This document shows positions 9,161-19,063 of a stretch of DNA of 44,446 nt, in pieces. Source of the DNA: Streptococcus sp. HMSC034E03 (GTDB lineage: Bacteria > Bacillota > Bacilli > Lactobacillales > Streptococcaceae); the NCBI RefSeq assembly GCF_001811505.1, contig NZ_KV804952.1:1-44446 (forward strand), written 5' to 3'. The first letter of the stretch is position 1. The number at the start of each line of letters is the position of its first letter. The translations under genes were made by a program, and so were the position numbers. The notes under the pieces are model-generated. The model was not told where the DNA came from. It searched no databases and saw only the letters and a program-made list of their open reading frames with translations.

Positions 9161-9206
9161 GTTTGTGAGTGGTTTGTTTTAAAAAATACTAAATTAGAGA
9201 TTCAAA

Positions 9207-10214
9207 ATGAAAATTAATATTACAAATATTTACGGTATGTCTGGTCAGAGTACAGCCTTGATCGCCCAGAATGAAACCGTTAAAATTGCAAAAAAGTTAG
9301 ACTTTCACGAGCTTAGCTTTTACTTTTACAATATCTATAGTGATAGTCAAGGCGAGTTGAATAGCCGTTTAGATGGCGTTTTAGCTAAGCTGGGTTATGG
9401 GGATATCGTTGTTTATCAATCTCCTACATGGAATGGTAGGGAGTATGACCAGGCCTTTATCAGGAAATGTAAGATTTTAAACACGAAAATTATTACCTTT
9501 ATCCATGACGTACCACCGCTCATGTTTCCATCAAATTATTATTTGATGCCTGAGTACATTGAGATGTACAACCAATCGGATCTAGTAGTTGTTCCTTCAG
9601 AAAACATGAAAGAACGCCTGATTCAGGAAGGATTAACGGTTCAAAAAATTATTATTCAAGGTATGTGGGATCATGTTCATGAATATCCTTTGAGACAACC
9701 AGTTTTTCAGAAAAAACTATCTTTTGCAGGTAGTGTGGAGCGCTTTGAACACATATCCAACTGGACTCATACAACACCTCTCGATATTTTTTCCGAGTCT
9801 AATCAGGAAAATCATAATCCAAGTGTTTCTTTTAAAGGCTGGAAAACAGATCCAGAGTTGCTTTTTGCTTTGTCAGATGGTGGATTTGGCTTAGTATGGG
9901 GAACAAGTGAAAATCCAGCTGATGAGGCAGACTATTATCGATTGAATATCTCTCATAAAGTCAGCACTTATCTTGCAGCAGGAATTCCAGTAGTAGTACC
10001 ATCCTATCTCTCAAATGCCAGTTTCATAAAGGAAAAAGGCTTAGGTTATGTAGTAGATAGTTTGGAAGAAGCCAGTCGTCTTGTAGAAGAAACTACAGCA
10101 GAAACTTATCAACAGATGGTTGAAAATATATACAAAGTTAGTTATGCCTTGAAACAAGGCTACTTTACAAAAAAATTATTGATTGATGCAGTGATGCAGG
10201 TTTTGGATATCTAG
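9207..10214 (+). CDS. gtf3: Gtf3/Nss-type glucosyltransferase
   Basis: 335 residues. The N-terminus MKINITNIYGMSGQSTALIAQN and the spread of conserved blocks (VYQSPTWNGREYD, FIHDVPPLMF, GSVERF, WKTDPELL, SHKVSTYLAAGIPVVVP) are typical of Gtf3 of S. parasanguinis and Nss of S. gordonii. This GT-B enzyme, long annotated as nucleotide sugar synthetase-like, adds the second sugar (glucose) to the GlcNAc placed by GtfA/GtfB. It is a full-length soluble protein, separated from the previous gene by 46 nt and from secY2 by 127 nt containing two hairpins. Family assignment is secure; the donor is inferred from relatives. Confidence 0.93.
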   Translation: MKINITNIYGMSGQSTALIAQNETVKIAKKLDFHELSFYFYNIYSDSQGELNSRLDGVLAKLGYGDIVVYQSPTWNGREYDQAFIRKCKILNTKIITFIHDVPPLMFPSNYYLMPEYIEMYNQSDLVVVPSENMKERLIQEGLTVQKIIIQGMWDHVHEYPLRQPVFQKKLSFAGSVERFEHISNWTHTTPLDIFSESNQENHNPSVSFKGWKTDPELLFALSDGGFGLVWGTSENPADEADYYRLNISHKVSTYLAAGIPVVVPSYLSNASFIKEKGLGYVVDSLEEASRLVEETTAETYQQMVENIYKVSYALKQGYFTKKLLIDAVMQVLDI

Positions 10215-10234
10215 AACATGATAGTTATGGATCG

Positions 10235-10272
10235 CCCTCATCCATTAGGATGAGGGAATGCCATTATTGGCA
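10235..10272 (+). other. Two adjacent hairpins in the gtf3-secY2 gap
   Basis: A perfect 9-bp stem (CCCTCATCC / GGATGAGGG, 10235-10256, loop ATTA) is followed at once by a 5-bp stem (TGCCA-TTAT-TGGCA, 10259-10272). There is no T-run, so this is not a classical terminator. It may set relative expression of the glycosylation and secretion halves by RNA processing or stabilisation. Confidence 0.55.
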
Positions 10273-10341
10273 AAGGATTAATTTATAGATTCAGCTATGT
10301 TTATCAAAATATCCCATCAATCGAATAAGTAGGAGAAAAAA

Positions 10342-11571
10342 TTGAAGATAAAATTGACATCAGTTGTCGTGAAACGGGTCCTGTGGACGATTTCTTTCTT
10401 GTTCATTTATGTTCTAGGAAGTAGATTGACCCTTCCCTTTGTAAACGTTAATGACACGAGTTTTTTGGGTGGAACTGCTGCTTTCTTAGCATTTTCTACT
10501 GCTATGACAGGTGGCAACCTTCGGAGTCTTTCCTTATTTTCAGTTGGACTATCTCCATGGATGTCGGCGATGATTTTATGGCAGATGTTTAGTATGTCTA
10601 AGAAACTAGGTTTTCAAAATTTACCAATTGAAATTCAAGATCGTGGGAAAATGATTCTAACGTTTGTTATTGCTTTAATCCAAGCATTAGCTATTACTCT
10701 TAATCTCCCTATTCAGTCAGGGGTTAATTATGGACTGGTATTGACAATGAATGTTCTACTCTTGATCGCGGGTACCTTTTTCTTGGTTTGGTTATCGGAT
10801 CTGAATTCTTTGTTTGGGATAGGGGGTTCTATAGTTATCTTAATGTCCAGCATGGTTATTAGTATGCCACAAAACATCCTAAATAGTATAAAAGAATTAC
10901 AGGTTAGTCCTGTATTGATTATGGCTCTTCTAATACTTTCCATCGTATTTTTAGCAATTGTAGTCAGAGTTCAGCGAGCACGTTATAGAATTCCTGTTAA
11001 TAAGATTATGATTCATAATCGTTTTAAGCGTTATTCTTATTTGGATATTTTGCTAAACCCAGCTGGAGGAATGCCTTTTATGTATGCGATGTCCTTGGTA
11101 TCCATCCCACAATATAGCTTGTTGCTTCTTCAGATGGTTTTACCGAAAGAATCGTGGATTGGAGAGTGGATTAGCCGCTTTGCAATTGGTCAGCCAATTT
11201 GGATCTTCACTTATATTGTTGTTTTATTTATATTGGGACTTGCTTTCTCTTTTGTTAATATGAATGGAGAAGAAATCGCTGAGAAGATGAAAAAATCTGG
11301 AGAGTATATCTATAATATCTATCCTGGAGAAGAAACAAGTCGTTATATCAATTGGCTGATCTTACGTTTTGCAGTAATTGGTTCGACCTATACTGTTCTT
11401 ATGGCAGGATTACCAATGTTGATTGTATTATATGATCCACGCTATATGCAACTAACGATGCTTCCAGGTTTATTTTTGATTTTTAATGGAATGGTGTTTA
11501 ATATCAAGGAAGAAATTGATGCTTTGACCTTAAATGAGAATTATAGACCACTCTTAGAAATTGATTCATAA
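10342..11571 (+). CDS. secY2: Accessory Sec translocon channel SecY2
   Basis: 409 residues, polytopic, with SecY-like features: an N-terminal hydrophobic segment with GSRLTLPFV, a glycine-rich plug-like stretch, and a cytosolic loop [20 protein letters not shown] before further membrane segments. It is shorter and more diverged than housekeeping SecY, as expected for SecY2. The start is TTG at 10342 with AGGAG 6 nt upstream; the lysine-rich N-terminus supports it. SecY2 forms the membrane channel dedicated to the glycosylated SRRP, working with SecA2, Asp1-3 and probably the small Asp4/Asp5 proteins encoded at the end of this operon. Confidence 0.95.
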   Translation: MKIKLTSVVVKRVLWTISFLFIYVLGSRLTLPFVNVNDTSFLGGTAAFLAFSTAMTGGNLRSLSLFSVGLSPWMSAMILWQMFSMSKKLGFQNLPIEIQDRGKMILTFVIALIQALAITLNLPIQSGVNYGLVLTMNVLLLIAGTFFLVWLSDLNSLFGIGGSIVILMSSMVISMPQNILNSIKELQVSPVLIMALLILSIVFLAIVVRVQRARYRIPVNKIMIHNRFKRYSYLDILLNPAGGMPFMYAMSLVSIPQYSLLLLQMVLPKESWIGEWISRFAIGQPIWIFTYIVVLFILGLAFSFVNMNGEEIAEKMKKSGEYIYNIYPGEETSRYINWLILRFAVIGSTYTVLMAGLPMLIVLYDPRYMQLTMLPGLFLIFNGMVFNIKEEIDALTLNENYRPLLEIDS

Positions 11572-11586
11572 TTGTGAGGAGAATAT

Positions 11587-13161
11587 ATGTATTATTTCAT
11601 TCCTTTTTTGGAGCGCAACAATCCATCATGGCAAGCAAATATTGTGCCTTGGTATAGGACTCCTTATCGCTTAGAATTTGATGATATCTTACACCAAATT
11701 CGTATCTTTAAACGCCAAGAATTAGAATCTAAGATGCTATGGTTGACTTATCATCCTCATCTACGCTATTTGTTACACAGACAAGATTTATTGGAGTCTG
11801 ATGTTTTCTCCGTTTTTGATGCTATTCAAAATATTGAAGCTGAGGAGATGCATCCTTTACAATTAAAGGATTTAGCATGGGATGAAGATTGTGATTTTAT
11901 CTATACTCCTTTTGTAGTTGTAGTTAAGCAACAAGGAGAACTCTATGCTGAAATTGAATATGGTTCAGAAGGCTTTATCAGCTACATCACGTATTTTAAG
12001 GATAACCAAGTTGATTTTATTTGTTATTTTGATGATCGTGGCTTTTTATCTAGTCTTGTAGAGTTTAAGGATCAGAAGCCAGCTACTCGCTATTATTACA
12101 ATGCAAAAGGCCAGTGGCAACTTAGGGAAAACTTGCAGGGGGAAGAGTCAATTGTAAAGGTAAACCCAGCGCTAAGCTATCGTTTTGAAAAATTAGCTTA
12201 TGAGAGTATAGATGAAGTTATTTGGGAATTCTTAACAAAATTTTTAAATCAAGACTATCAAGTTGGAGATTCATTTGTTTTGGCAGCTAATACCAAGTTT
12301 CAAGATCAATTGTTAGAAAAATTACCAAAAGAAGCTCCTAAAATTATAAGTTTCTTTATTGAAAGAAATCAAGCAGATGATTTACAAACTCATTGCCAGG
12401 TAGTAGAACAGTCTAGAATGTTGATTAGTGATCGGAAAGATTTTCTTGAGCGATTACAAGAGACCTATCCCCAATTTGCTTCTAAAATGCATCATTTACC
12501 GTCATTTGATACGCGCTTAAAATTAGGGATTAGCCAACGATTAAAAGAATCAAAAATTTATGTCCAATTAGATATACAGATGCAACAAGATCCAGAAGTC
12601 CTGTATGAAATCATGCATTTTGTTTCGAAAAATCCCTTGACAGAGGTTGTTTTTTCAGTATTCAATGCAGAAGGTTATCAAATTGAAGCTTTGCAGGAGC
12701 AACTCGATTCGCTCATTCTTGAACGTCTTAACCTAAGAGATCTGTTAAAGGATTCTGTGGTATCTGATGCAGAAAATACATTAGAAGAAAATACCAGAGA
12801 TGATTATCGCTTTAAGATTATCAATCTAAATGATGAGATGGGCTTAATTCGTGAGTTAGAGTATACTCGTTTAATTGTTGATTTGAATCCAGTCGCTAAT
12901 ATTTACACACAGATTGCAGGGATTAGCGCAGGAATCCCTCAAATCAACCGACACGAGTCAGAATATGTTACCCATTTACAAAATGGGTATATCCTATCGG
13001 ATTTATCGGAGTTTAGTAAAGCTGGGCACTATTTCTTAGATACCCTGAAACATTGGAATCAAGCCTTAATTTATTCAATTGATAAGATTCGACAAAATAC
13101 AGGTGATCAATTTGTAGATAAGTGGGAAAAATGGTTAGAGGAGGCAAAGGGTGAGCAATAA
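11587..13161 (+). CDS. asp1: Accessory Sec protein Asp1
   Basis: 524 residues, beginning MYYFIPFLERNNPSWQANIVPWY, characteristic of Asp1. The family has a GT-B-like fold without known transferase activity and forms the Asp1-2-3 complex that binds SecA2 and the SRRP substrate. The C-terminal part (DLNPVANIYTQIAGISAGIPQIN) resembles the nucleotide-sugar-binding lobe of GT-B enzymes. It starts 15 nt after secY2 with a GAGGAG ribosome binding site, and its end overlaps asp2 by 11 nt. It acts in the cytoplasm at the membrane. Confidence 0.94.
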   Translation: MYYFIPFLERNNPSWQANIVPWYRTPYRLEFDDILHQIRIFKRQELESKMLWLTYHPHLRYLLHRQDLLESDVFSVFDAIQNIEAEEMHPLQLKDLAWDEDCDFIYTPFVVVVKQQGELYAEIEYGSEGFISYITYFKDNQVDFICYFDDRGFLSSLVEFKDQKPATRYYYNAKGQWQLRENLQGEESIVKVNPALSYRFEKLAYESIDEVIWEFLTKFLNQDYQVGDSFVLAANTKFQDQLLEKLPKEAPKIISFFIERNQADDLQTHCQVVEQSRMLISDRKDFLERLQETYPQFASKMHHLPSFDTRLKLGISQRLKESKIYVQLDIQMQQDPEVLYEIMHFVSKNPLTEVVFSVFNAEGYQIEALQEQLDSLILERLNLRDLLKDSVVSDAENTLEENTRDDYRFKIINLNDEMGLIRELEYTRLIVDLNPVANIYTQIAGISAGIPQINRHESEYVTHLQNGYILSDLSEFSKAGHYFLDTLKHWNQALIYSIDKIRQNTGDQFVDKWEKWLEEAKGEQ

Positions 13162-14683
13162 ATTACAGATTTTGCAGATAGGTAGCAGAAACTGGAGCCA
13201 TATCTATGAGCTTCCTGAAAATATGGACTGGCATTTCTTTTGGCCGAGATCAACGACTGCCATAAAGAAGGTCATGAAAATGGAAGGCTTAAGAACTTTT
13301 TCAGCTATTTTGGTTGAAAATCCTGAACATTTATCGGATTTGATTCCTTTGATCAGAAAGCTGACTCCTTATACGATTTTCTACCCTGATACAGATAAGC
13401 CTCAATCAAAAGATGTTCAAGATTTTTTGAAAAAAACCTGTGCTCAAGCAACAGATTTTTCAAACCCATCAGAACTTTTGCGACTCTTATCTAAGGCCCT
13501 GTTTAGAGGGCAGTATGGAGATAAGTTAGTTCCAATTGATATGATTGTCAATCCTGCTTTTACGGGAAAGGTTCGATATAACGGTTATGAAAATCTAGAA
13601 CTCCTAGGAAAGTATGGTCAAGACTTTCGCCCCTTAATTAGTTGGAAGTATAATATTCGAGCTAGCGAATTTAACCCAGTCGAACTTTGGCTCGAATATG
13701 AGAAAGATTGGACTTGTGATATTCGTCTGATTGTTCGAAATATCCAAGATGGCTCCACTGCTAACTTTGTTAAAGAACGAGTTTTCACAGTTGAAGATAT
13801 GAAGTCTGCCCTTGTACTGGATGATGACTTTTCTTCATTTATCAGTATCTCTTTAGAAGCTAGAGGAGCAGGATGTCTGAAAATAGGAGCTCTTCACCAG
13901 CGTTTGACGCGCTACCAATTTGGTAAATATGTTCTTGGTGGGGGAATCATTCATAATGAAAAGCGTGAGGAAATCAATTACTTTTTCTATCCAGGAGACT
14001 TTAAGCCACCGTTGAATATCTACTTTTCTGGTTATCGTCGAGCGGAAGGATTTGAGGGATTTGGAATGATGAGATCCTTTGGGACACCTTTCCTTCTTTT
14101 TCAAGATCCTCGGATAGATGGAGGAGCTTTTTACTTGGGTGATCAGAGTATCGAAAATGGTGTTCGAAATGTCATTCAAGAACATTTAGATTTGTTAGGA
14201 TTCTCAAATAAGGAACTAATCCTTTCGGGCATGTCTATGGGGACCTATGGTGCTATGTATTACAGCTCTTTCTTTGAACCTAAAGCTGTGATTGTTTCAA
14301 AACCCTTGACCAATCTGGGCTTGATAGCAGAGAGAGGCCGACTTGAGGCACCTGGGATTTTCCCAACTGCTTTTGATATCTTACGTCATCATTCTAAGGG
14401 AGAGGCTAGCTTAGATGCTATGAGAGCCTTAGATGACCGTTTTTGGACTCCTTTTAAAGAAGCAGATTTTAGTCAAACAATCTTTGGGCTCTCTTATATG
14501 AAAGAGGAAGACTACGATCCGCATGCCTATGATGATTTAGTAGCAGCCCTTTATCATACGGGGGCTCGTATTATGGTCAAGGGGACCTCAGGCCGCCACA
14601 ATGACGATAGTACTACTAGTGCTGCTTGGTTCAAGAATTTTTATAAGATGATTTTAGAGCAGGATTTTGGGAGAAAGTTTTAA
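13151..14683 (+). CDS. asp2: Accessory Sec protein Asp2, SRRP glycan O-acetyltransferase
   Basis: 510 residues with a GTG start at 13151 behind GGAGG. The C-terminal half is an alpha/beta-hydrolase-like domain with the nucleophile elbow SGMSMG; the Ser is residue 362, the position reported for the catalytic Ser of S. gordonii Asp2, which acetylates GlcNAc on the SRRP and is also needed for export. Candidate acid and His residues are in EEDYDPHAYDD (~452-462) and GRHNDDS (~481-487). It overlaps asp1 by 11 nt and asp3 by 1 nt, so the Asp1-2-3 partners are translationally coupled. The key residues appear intact. Confidence 0.95.
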   Translation: MSNKLQILQIGSRNWSHIYELPENMDWHFFWPRSTTAIKKVMKMEGLRTFSAILVENPEHLSDLIPLIRKLTPYTIFYPDTDKPQSKDVQDFLKKTCAQATDFSNPSELLRLLSKALFRGQYGDKLVPIDMIVNPAFTGKVRYNGYENLELLGKYGQDFRPLISWKYNIRASEFNPVELWLEYEKDWTCDIRLIVRNIQDGSTANFVKERVFTVEDMKSALVLDDDFSSFISISLEARGAGCLKIGALHQRLTRYQFGKYVLGGGIIHNEKREEINYFFYPGDFKPPLNIYFSGYRRAEGFEGFGMMRSFGTPFLLFQDPRIDGGAFYLGDQSIENGVRNVIQEHLDLLGFSNKELILSGMSMGTYGAMYYSSFFEPKAVIVSKPLTNLGLIAERGRLEAPGIFPTAFDILRHHSKGEASLDAMRALDDRFWTPFKEADFSQTIFGLSYMKEEDYDPHAYDDLVAALYHTGARIMVKGTSGRHNDDSTTSAAWFKNFYKMILEQDFGRKF

Positions 14684-15165
14684 TGATGATCAAACGGAAT
14701 AAAGAAATATATTGGGGAGAATTTAAGGGAGCTAGTTTAGGTGATACGAGGCAAAATACATTTTTGTTTGGTTCTATTGTCCTCTATTATTCAAGAGACC
14801 ATGTTTATCTGGAAAATGATATGGTGAATTCTGGTACTATGATTCATGAGTGGACCTCAAGTTTTAACTTTCAAGGAAATCGCTTAACCCCAACCTTACC
14901 TCTTTTAAAAAGGGGATATCGTTACCGTTTGTCTAGTCGTATGACTGTGCAACCTCAAAATGGTTTATACTTTAGGCTCATCTTTATGGATCGTTATGAT
15001 AAGCAGGTTGGTCAAGTGATTGAAAAAGACTTTGATTTTACCTTTACTTATCCAGAAGAAGCCTATCATTACAGAGTACAGCTGTTGAGTGCAGGATTTC
15101 AAGCAGTTGACTTTCATTCATTTTCAATAGAAGAGGACGATTCTGAACAAGATGTGGAAAAATAA
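14683..15165 (+). CDS. asp3: Accessory Sec protein Asp3
   Basis: 160 residues. The motifs [22 protein letters not shown] and TIHEW-like MIHEWTS are typical of Asp3, a beta-rich carbohydrate-binding-like subunit of the Asp1-2-3 complex. The start ATG shares its A with the asp2 stop (TAATG), and a second in-frame ATG follows directly; either could initiate. The end overlaps secA2 by 14 nt. It binds unfolded or glycosylated SRRP and helps deliver it to SecA2. Confidence 0.93.
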   Translation: MMIKRNKEIYWGEFKGASLGDTRQNTFLFGSIVLYYSRDHVYLENDMVNSGTMIHEWTSSFNFQGNRLTPTLPLLKRGYRYRLSSRMTVQPQNGLYFRLIFMDRYDKQVGQVIEKDFDFTFTYPEEAYHYRVQLLSAGFQAVDFHSFSIEEDDSEQDVEK

Positions 15166-17530
15166 TAGACAATTGAGCAAGGTGAAAAAAATCTTGCATC
15201 AAATCAATCTAAAAAAAGATGAGATGGCCTCGCTAACAGATGATGAATTAGCAGGTAAAACTCAAGAATTTAAAGAGAGATTAACTGCTGGGGAAAGTTT
15301 AGATGATCTTCTAGTAGAAGCTTTTGCAGTTGTCAGAGAGGCTGATAAACGAATCTTAGGGATGTTTCCCTATGATGTACAGGTCATGGGTGGGATTGTC
15401 ATCCACCAAGGGAATGTTGCGGAGATGAATACAGGTGAAGGTAAAACCTTGACCGCTACGATGCCAGTCTATCTCAATGCCTTATCGGGAAAAGGTGTTA
15501 TGCTGGTGACGACTAACGACTATCTTGCCAAGCGTGATGCAGAGGAGATGGGACAAGTCTATGAGTTCTTAGGTTTGACCATTCGCATTCCCTTTTCTGA
15601 AGACGATGATGAAGAGTTAACGCCTGAAGATAAGCGGGAAATTTATAGTGCGGATATTGTTTATACGACAAACAGTGGTCTTGGTTTTGACTACTTGATT
15701 GATAATCTAGCCTCTAGTGAAGATAAAAAGTACATGCCCGAATTTAACTTTGTTATCGTAGATGAGGTAGATTCAGTCTTGCTGGATAGTGCTCAAACTC
15801 CCTTGGTCATTTCAGGTTCTCCTAGGGTTCAATCCAATTTTTATGGAATTATTGACACCTTGATGACAACTCTAGTTGAGGGTCAAGACTATATCTTTAA
15901 AGAAGAGAAAAAAGAAGTCTGGCTCACTACTAAGGGCGCTCAAACTGCGGAGAGCTTTTTAGGTATTGATAACCTCTATTCTGAAGAACATGGCGTACTA
16001 GCAAGACACCTGACCTTTGCTTTACGAGCTCATACCTTATTTAAAAGGGATAAAGACTATATCATCCGTAAGGGTGAGAAAGAGGAAGAACTCGTATTGG
16101 TAGATCAAAGTACAGGTCGTTTATTAGAAATGACCAAATTACAGGGTGGTTTACACCAAGCCATTGAGGCAAAAGAGCATGTTCCCTTGTCTGAAGAAAC
16201 ACGGGCGATGGCTTCCATTACCTACCAAAGCTTATTTAAGAAGTTTAAAAAAATCTCTGGGATGACTGGGACAGGAAAGGTTGCAGAGAAAGAGTTTTTA
16301 GAAACTTATGGCATGTTAGTCATTCGAATCCCTACAAATCGTCCGAATCAGCGAATTGATTATCCAGACAATCTCTATGTTACCCTACCTGAGAAAGTGT
16401 ATGCATCGCTTGCTGAGATTAAATATTATCATGAAAAGGGTAATCCTTTATTGATTTTTGTTGGATCAGTAGAAATGTCGGAACTCTACTCCTCTCTATT
16501 ATTACGTGAAGGAATTGCTCATAACGTTTTAAATGCCCATAATGCAGCGCGTGAAGCTCAGATGATTGCAGAGTCAGGTCGTATGGGAGCCGTGACAGTT
16601 GCGACTTCTATGGCTGGTCGTGGGACTGATATTAAGCTTGGTCCAGGAGTTGCTGAACTGGGTGGTCTAGTTGTCATTGGTACAGAACGGATGGATAGTA
16701 AACGTATTGACTTACAGATTAGAGGACGTTCTGGTCGACAGGGAGACCCTGGCTTGTCGAAATTTTTTGTCTCACTGGAAGATGATGTGATCAAGAAGTA
16801 TGGACCTTCTTGGGTCCATAAGATGTATAAGGACTATACAGTAAATAAACAGATAAGCCCAGAACTTTTAGAAGGAAGACGCTATCGGAAATTAGTAGAA
16901 AAAGCGCAGAAGGCAAGCGATAGCGCTGCTAGATCATCAAGAAGGCAAACCTTAGAGTATGCTGAGAGTATGAATATCCAAAGAGAGATGGTCTATAGTC
17001 AAAGAAATCGCTTGATTGATGGAACCGAGGATCTTGATGGTTTTGTTGTAGATGTGCTAGATGAGTTCGTAAGAAAAAGCTTGGCAGAAGAACCCTTTGA
17101 AAGTAGAGAAGAACTGTATCATTTTATCGTTAAAAATATCAGTTTTCTTTACCATGCAGTTCCTCAAGAGTTAGATCTGACGGATAAGGATGCAATCAAG
17201 CTAGTTCTGGAGACAACCGTTCAAAAGAGTCTACAAGAGAAACGAACGATTCTGGAAACTCATGACTTCTTTTCAGATTTTCAGCGTTTAGCATTGCTAA
17301 AAGCAATAGATGATAACTGGGTAGAGCAGGTAGACTACCTTCAACAATTGAGTCTAGCAATCGGTGGGCAATCAGCTGCTCAAAAGAATCCTATTGTCGA
17401 GTATTATCAAGAAGCCTATCATGGATTTGAAGAGATGAAAAGGCAGGTCAAGAAGGATATGGTTCGAAATCTTCTATTGAGTCGAGTAGACATTTCACCT
17501 GATGGGGAAATTATGGCTTATTTTCCATAA
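15152..17530 (+). CDS. secA2: Accessory Sec motor ATPase SecA2
   Basis: 792 residues. It has the SecA DEAD-motor layout: MNTGEGKT Walker A (92-99), [10 protein letters not shown] Walker B (DEVD 204-207), the preprotein cross-linking domain, the second helicase lobe with [13 protein letters not shown] and [11 protein letters not shown], and a C-terminal scaffold. It lacks the zinc-binding tail of housekeeping SecA, as usual for SecA2. It powers export of the glycosylated SRRP through SecY2, guided by Asp1-3. The 14-nt overlap with asp3 implies coupled translation. All catalytic motifs are present. Confidence 0.97.
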   Translation: MWKNNRQLSKVKKILHQINLKKDEMASLTDDELAGKTQEFKERLTAGESLDDLLVEAFAVVREADKRILGMFPYDVQVMGGIVIHQGNVAEMNTGEGKTLTATMPVYLNALSGKGVMLVTTNDYLAKRDAEEMGQVYEFLGLTIRIPFSEDDDEELTPEDKREIYSADIVYTTNSGLGFDYLIDNLASSEDKKYMPEFNFVIVDEVDSVLLDSAQTPLVISGSPRVQSNFYGIIDTLMTTLVEGQDYIFKEEKKEVWLTTKGAQTAESFLGIDNLYSEEHGVLARHLTFALRAHTLFKRDKDYIIRKGEKEEELVLVDQSTGRLLEMTKLQGGLHQAIEAKEHVPLSEETRAMASITYQSLFKKFKKISGMTGTGKVAEKEFLETYGMLVIRIPTNRPNQRIDYPDNLYVTLPEKVYASLAEIKYYHEKGNPLLIFVGSVEMSELYSSLLLREGIAHNVLNAHNAAREAQMIAESGRMGAVTVATSMAGRGTDIKLGPGVAELGGLVVIGTERMDSKRIDLQIRGRSGRQGDPGLSKFFVSLEDDVIKKYGPSWVHKMYKDYTVNKQISPELLEGRRYRKLVEKAQKASDSAARSSRRQTLEYAESMNIQREMVYSQRNRLIDGTEDLDGFVVDVLDEFVRKSLAEEPFESREELYHFIVKNISFLYHAVPQELDLTDKDAIKLVLETTVQKSLQEKRTILETHDFFSDFQRLALLKAIDDNWVEQVDYLQQLSLAIGGQSAAQKNPIVEYYQEAYHGFEEMKRQVKKDMVRNLLLSRVDISPDGEIMAYFP

Positions 17531-17542
17531 AAAGGGGACAAT

Positions 17543-19063
17543 ATGACAATTTACAATATAAATTTAGGAATTGGCTGGGCCAGCAGTGGTGTTGAATATG
17601 CCCAAGCTTACCGTGCAGGTATTTTTCGCAGCCTAAATCTGCCGTCGAAGTTTATCTTTACAGACATGATTTTGGGTGATAATATCCAGCACTTAACCGC
17701 AAATATCGGTTTTGATGATGATCAGGTCATCTGGCTTTACACTCACTTCACAGACATCAAGATTGCACCGACCAGTGTGACGGTAGATGACGTTTTGGCT
17801 TATTTTGAAGGTGTAGAAAGCCGTCGTGAACGAAATGGGAAAATTGAACGAATCTTCTTCTCAGATGAAGACAAGTTTATCACTTGTTATTTGGTAGATG
17901 AGGAGAAGGATTTTGTTCAACATGTGGAGTATGTGTATGCTGGTAAATTGATCCGCAAGGATTACTTCTCTTACACACGCTACTGCACAGAATATTTTGC
18001 TCCTAAAGACAATGTAGCGACCCTCTATCAAAGAACCTTCTACAATGAAGATGGGACTCCGGCTTATGAGATGTTCATGAATCAAGGGACCGAGGAAGTC
18101 TACCGTTTCAAGGATCGCATTTTATACGGGAAGCCTGCCTTGATTCGTTATTTCATGCAAACTCTTGGGTTAAGCAAATCAGATCTAGTGATTTTAGACC
18201 GTGAGACAGGGATTGGTCAGGTTGTTTTTGAGGAAGCGCAAGCGGCGCATCTAGCGGTAGTTGTTCATGCGGAACATTACAGTGAAAATGCGACCAATGA
18301 CGATTATATCCTTTGGAATAACTATTATGACTATCAATTTACCAATGCAGATAAGGTCGATCTCTTTATCGTTTCAACGGATCGTCAAAAGGAAGTCTTA
18401 GAGCAACAATTTGCTCGCTATACCTCGCATGCACCTAAGATTGTGACCATTCCAGTTGGAAGTGTTGATCAATTAACAAAACCACAAGAGAGCCGTAAAC
18501 CATTTTCGCTCATTACAGCTTCTCGTTTGGCTAAGGAAAAACACATTGATTGGCTCGTGAAGGCTGTGATTGAGGCTCATAAGGAATTGCCAGAATTAAC
18601 CTTCGATATCTACGGTAGTGGTGGCGAAGAAGGACGTCTTCATGAGATTATCACTGCAGGTCAGGCAGAAGAGTATATTAAACTCAAGGGTCATGCTGAA
18701 CTTTCTCAAATCTATTTACAGTATGAAGTTTATCTAACTGCTTCTACAAGTGAAGGATTTGGGTTAACACTCATGGAAGCAATTGGTTCGGGCTTGCCAT
18801 TGATTGGTTTTGATGTTCCTTATGGAAATCAAACCTTCATCGAAGATGGCGAAAATGGCTACTTGATTCCAAGTTCATCTGACCATGTCGAAGATGAAAT
18901 CAAGAAAGCTTATGCAGAAAAGATTTGCCAACTGTATTTGGAGAATCATTTGGAAGGCATGAGAGAAAAATCTTACCAGATTGCTGAGAAATTCTTGACT
19001 CAAGAGATTTTGAACAAATGGGAAAAAACAATCAAGGAGGTAGTGGATGATTCAGTTATTTGA
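17543..19063 (+). CDS. gtfA: SRRP-priming GlcNAc transferase, catalytic subunit GtfA
   Basis: 506 residues of GT4-like GT-B type. The N-terminus NINLGIGWASSGVEYAQAYRAGIF is diagnostic for GtfA, and the C-terminal lobe holds ITASRLAKEKHIDWLVKA and the EX7E-type segment SEGFGLTLMEAIGSG (about 402-416). With GtfB it transfers GlcNAc to Ser/Thr of the SRRP in the cytoplasm, the committed first step of glycosylation. AAGGGG precedes the ATG, and it overlaps gtfB by 17 nt. Full length with motifs intact. Confidence 0.96.
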   Translation: MTIYNINLGIGWASSGVEYAQAYRAGIFRSLNLPSKFIFTDMILGDNIQHLTANIGFDDDQVIWLYTHFTDIKIAPTSVTVDDVLAYFEGVESRRERNGKIERIFFSDEDKFITCYLVDEEKDFVQHVEYVYAGKLIRKDYFSYTRYCTEYFAPKDNVATLYQRTFYNEDGTPAYEMFMNQGTEEVYRFKDRILYGKPALIRYFMQTLGLSKSDLVILDRETGIGQVVFEEAQAAHLAVVVHAEHYSENATNDDYILWNNYYDYQFTNADKVDLFIVSTDRQKEVLEQQFARYTSHAPKIVTIPVGSVDQLTKPQESRKPFSLITASRLAKEKHIDWLVKAVIEAHKELPELTFDIYGSGGEEGRLHEIITAGQAEEYIKLKGHAELSQIYLQYEVYLTASTSEGFGLTLMEAIGSGLPLIGFDVPYGNQTFIEDGENGYLIPSSSDHVEDEIKKAYAEKICQLYLENHLEGMREKSYQIAEKFLTQEILNKWEKTIKEVVDDSVI

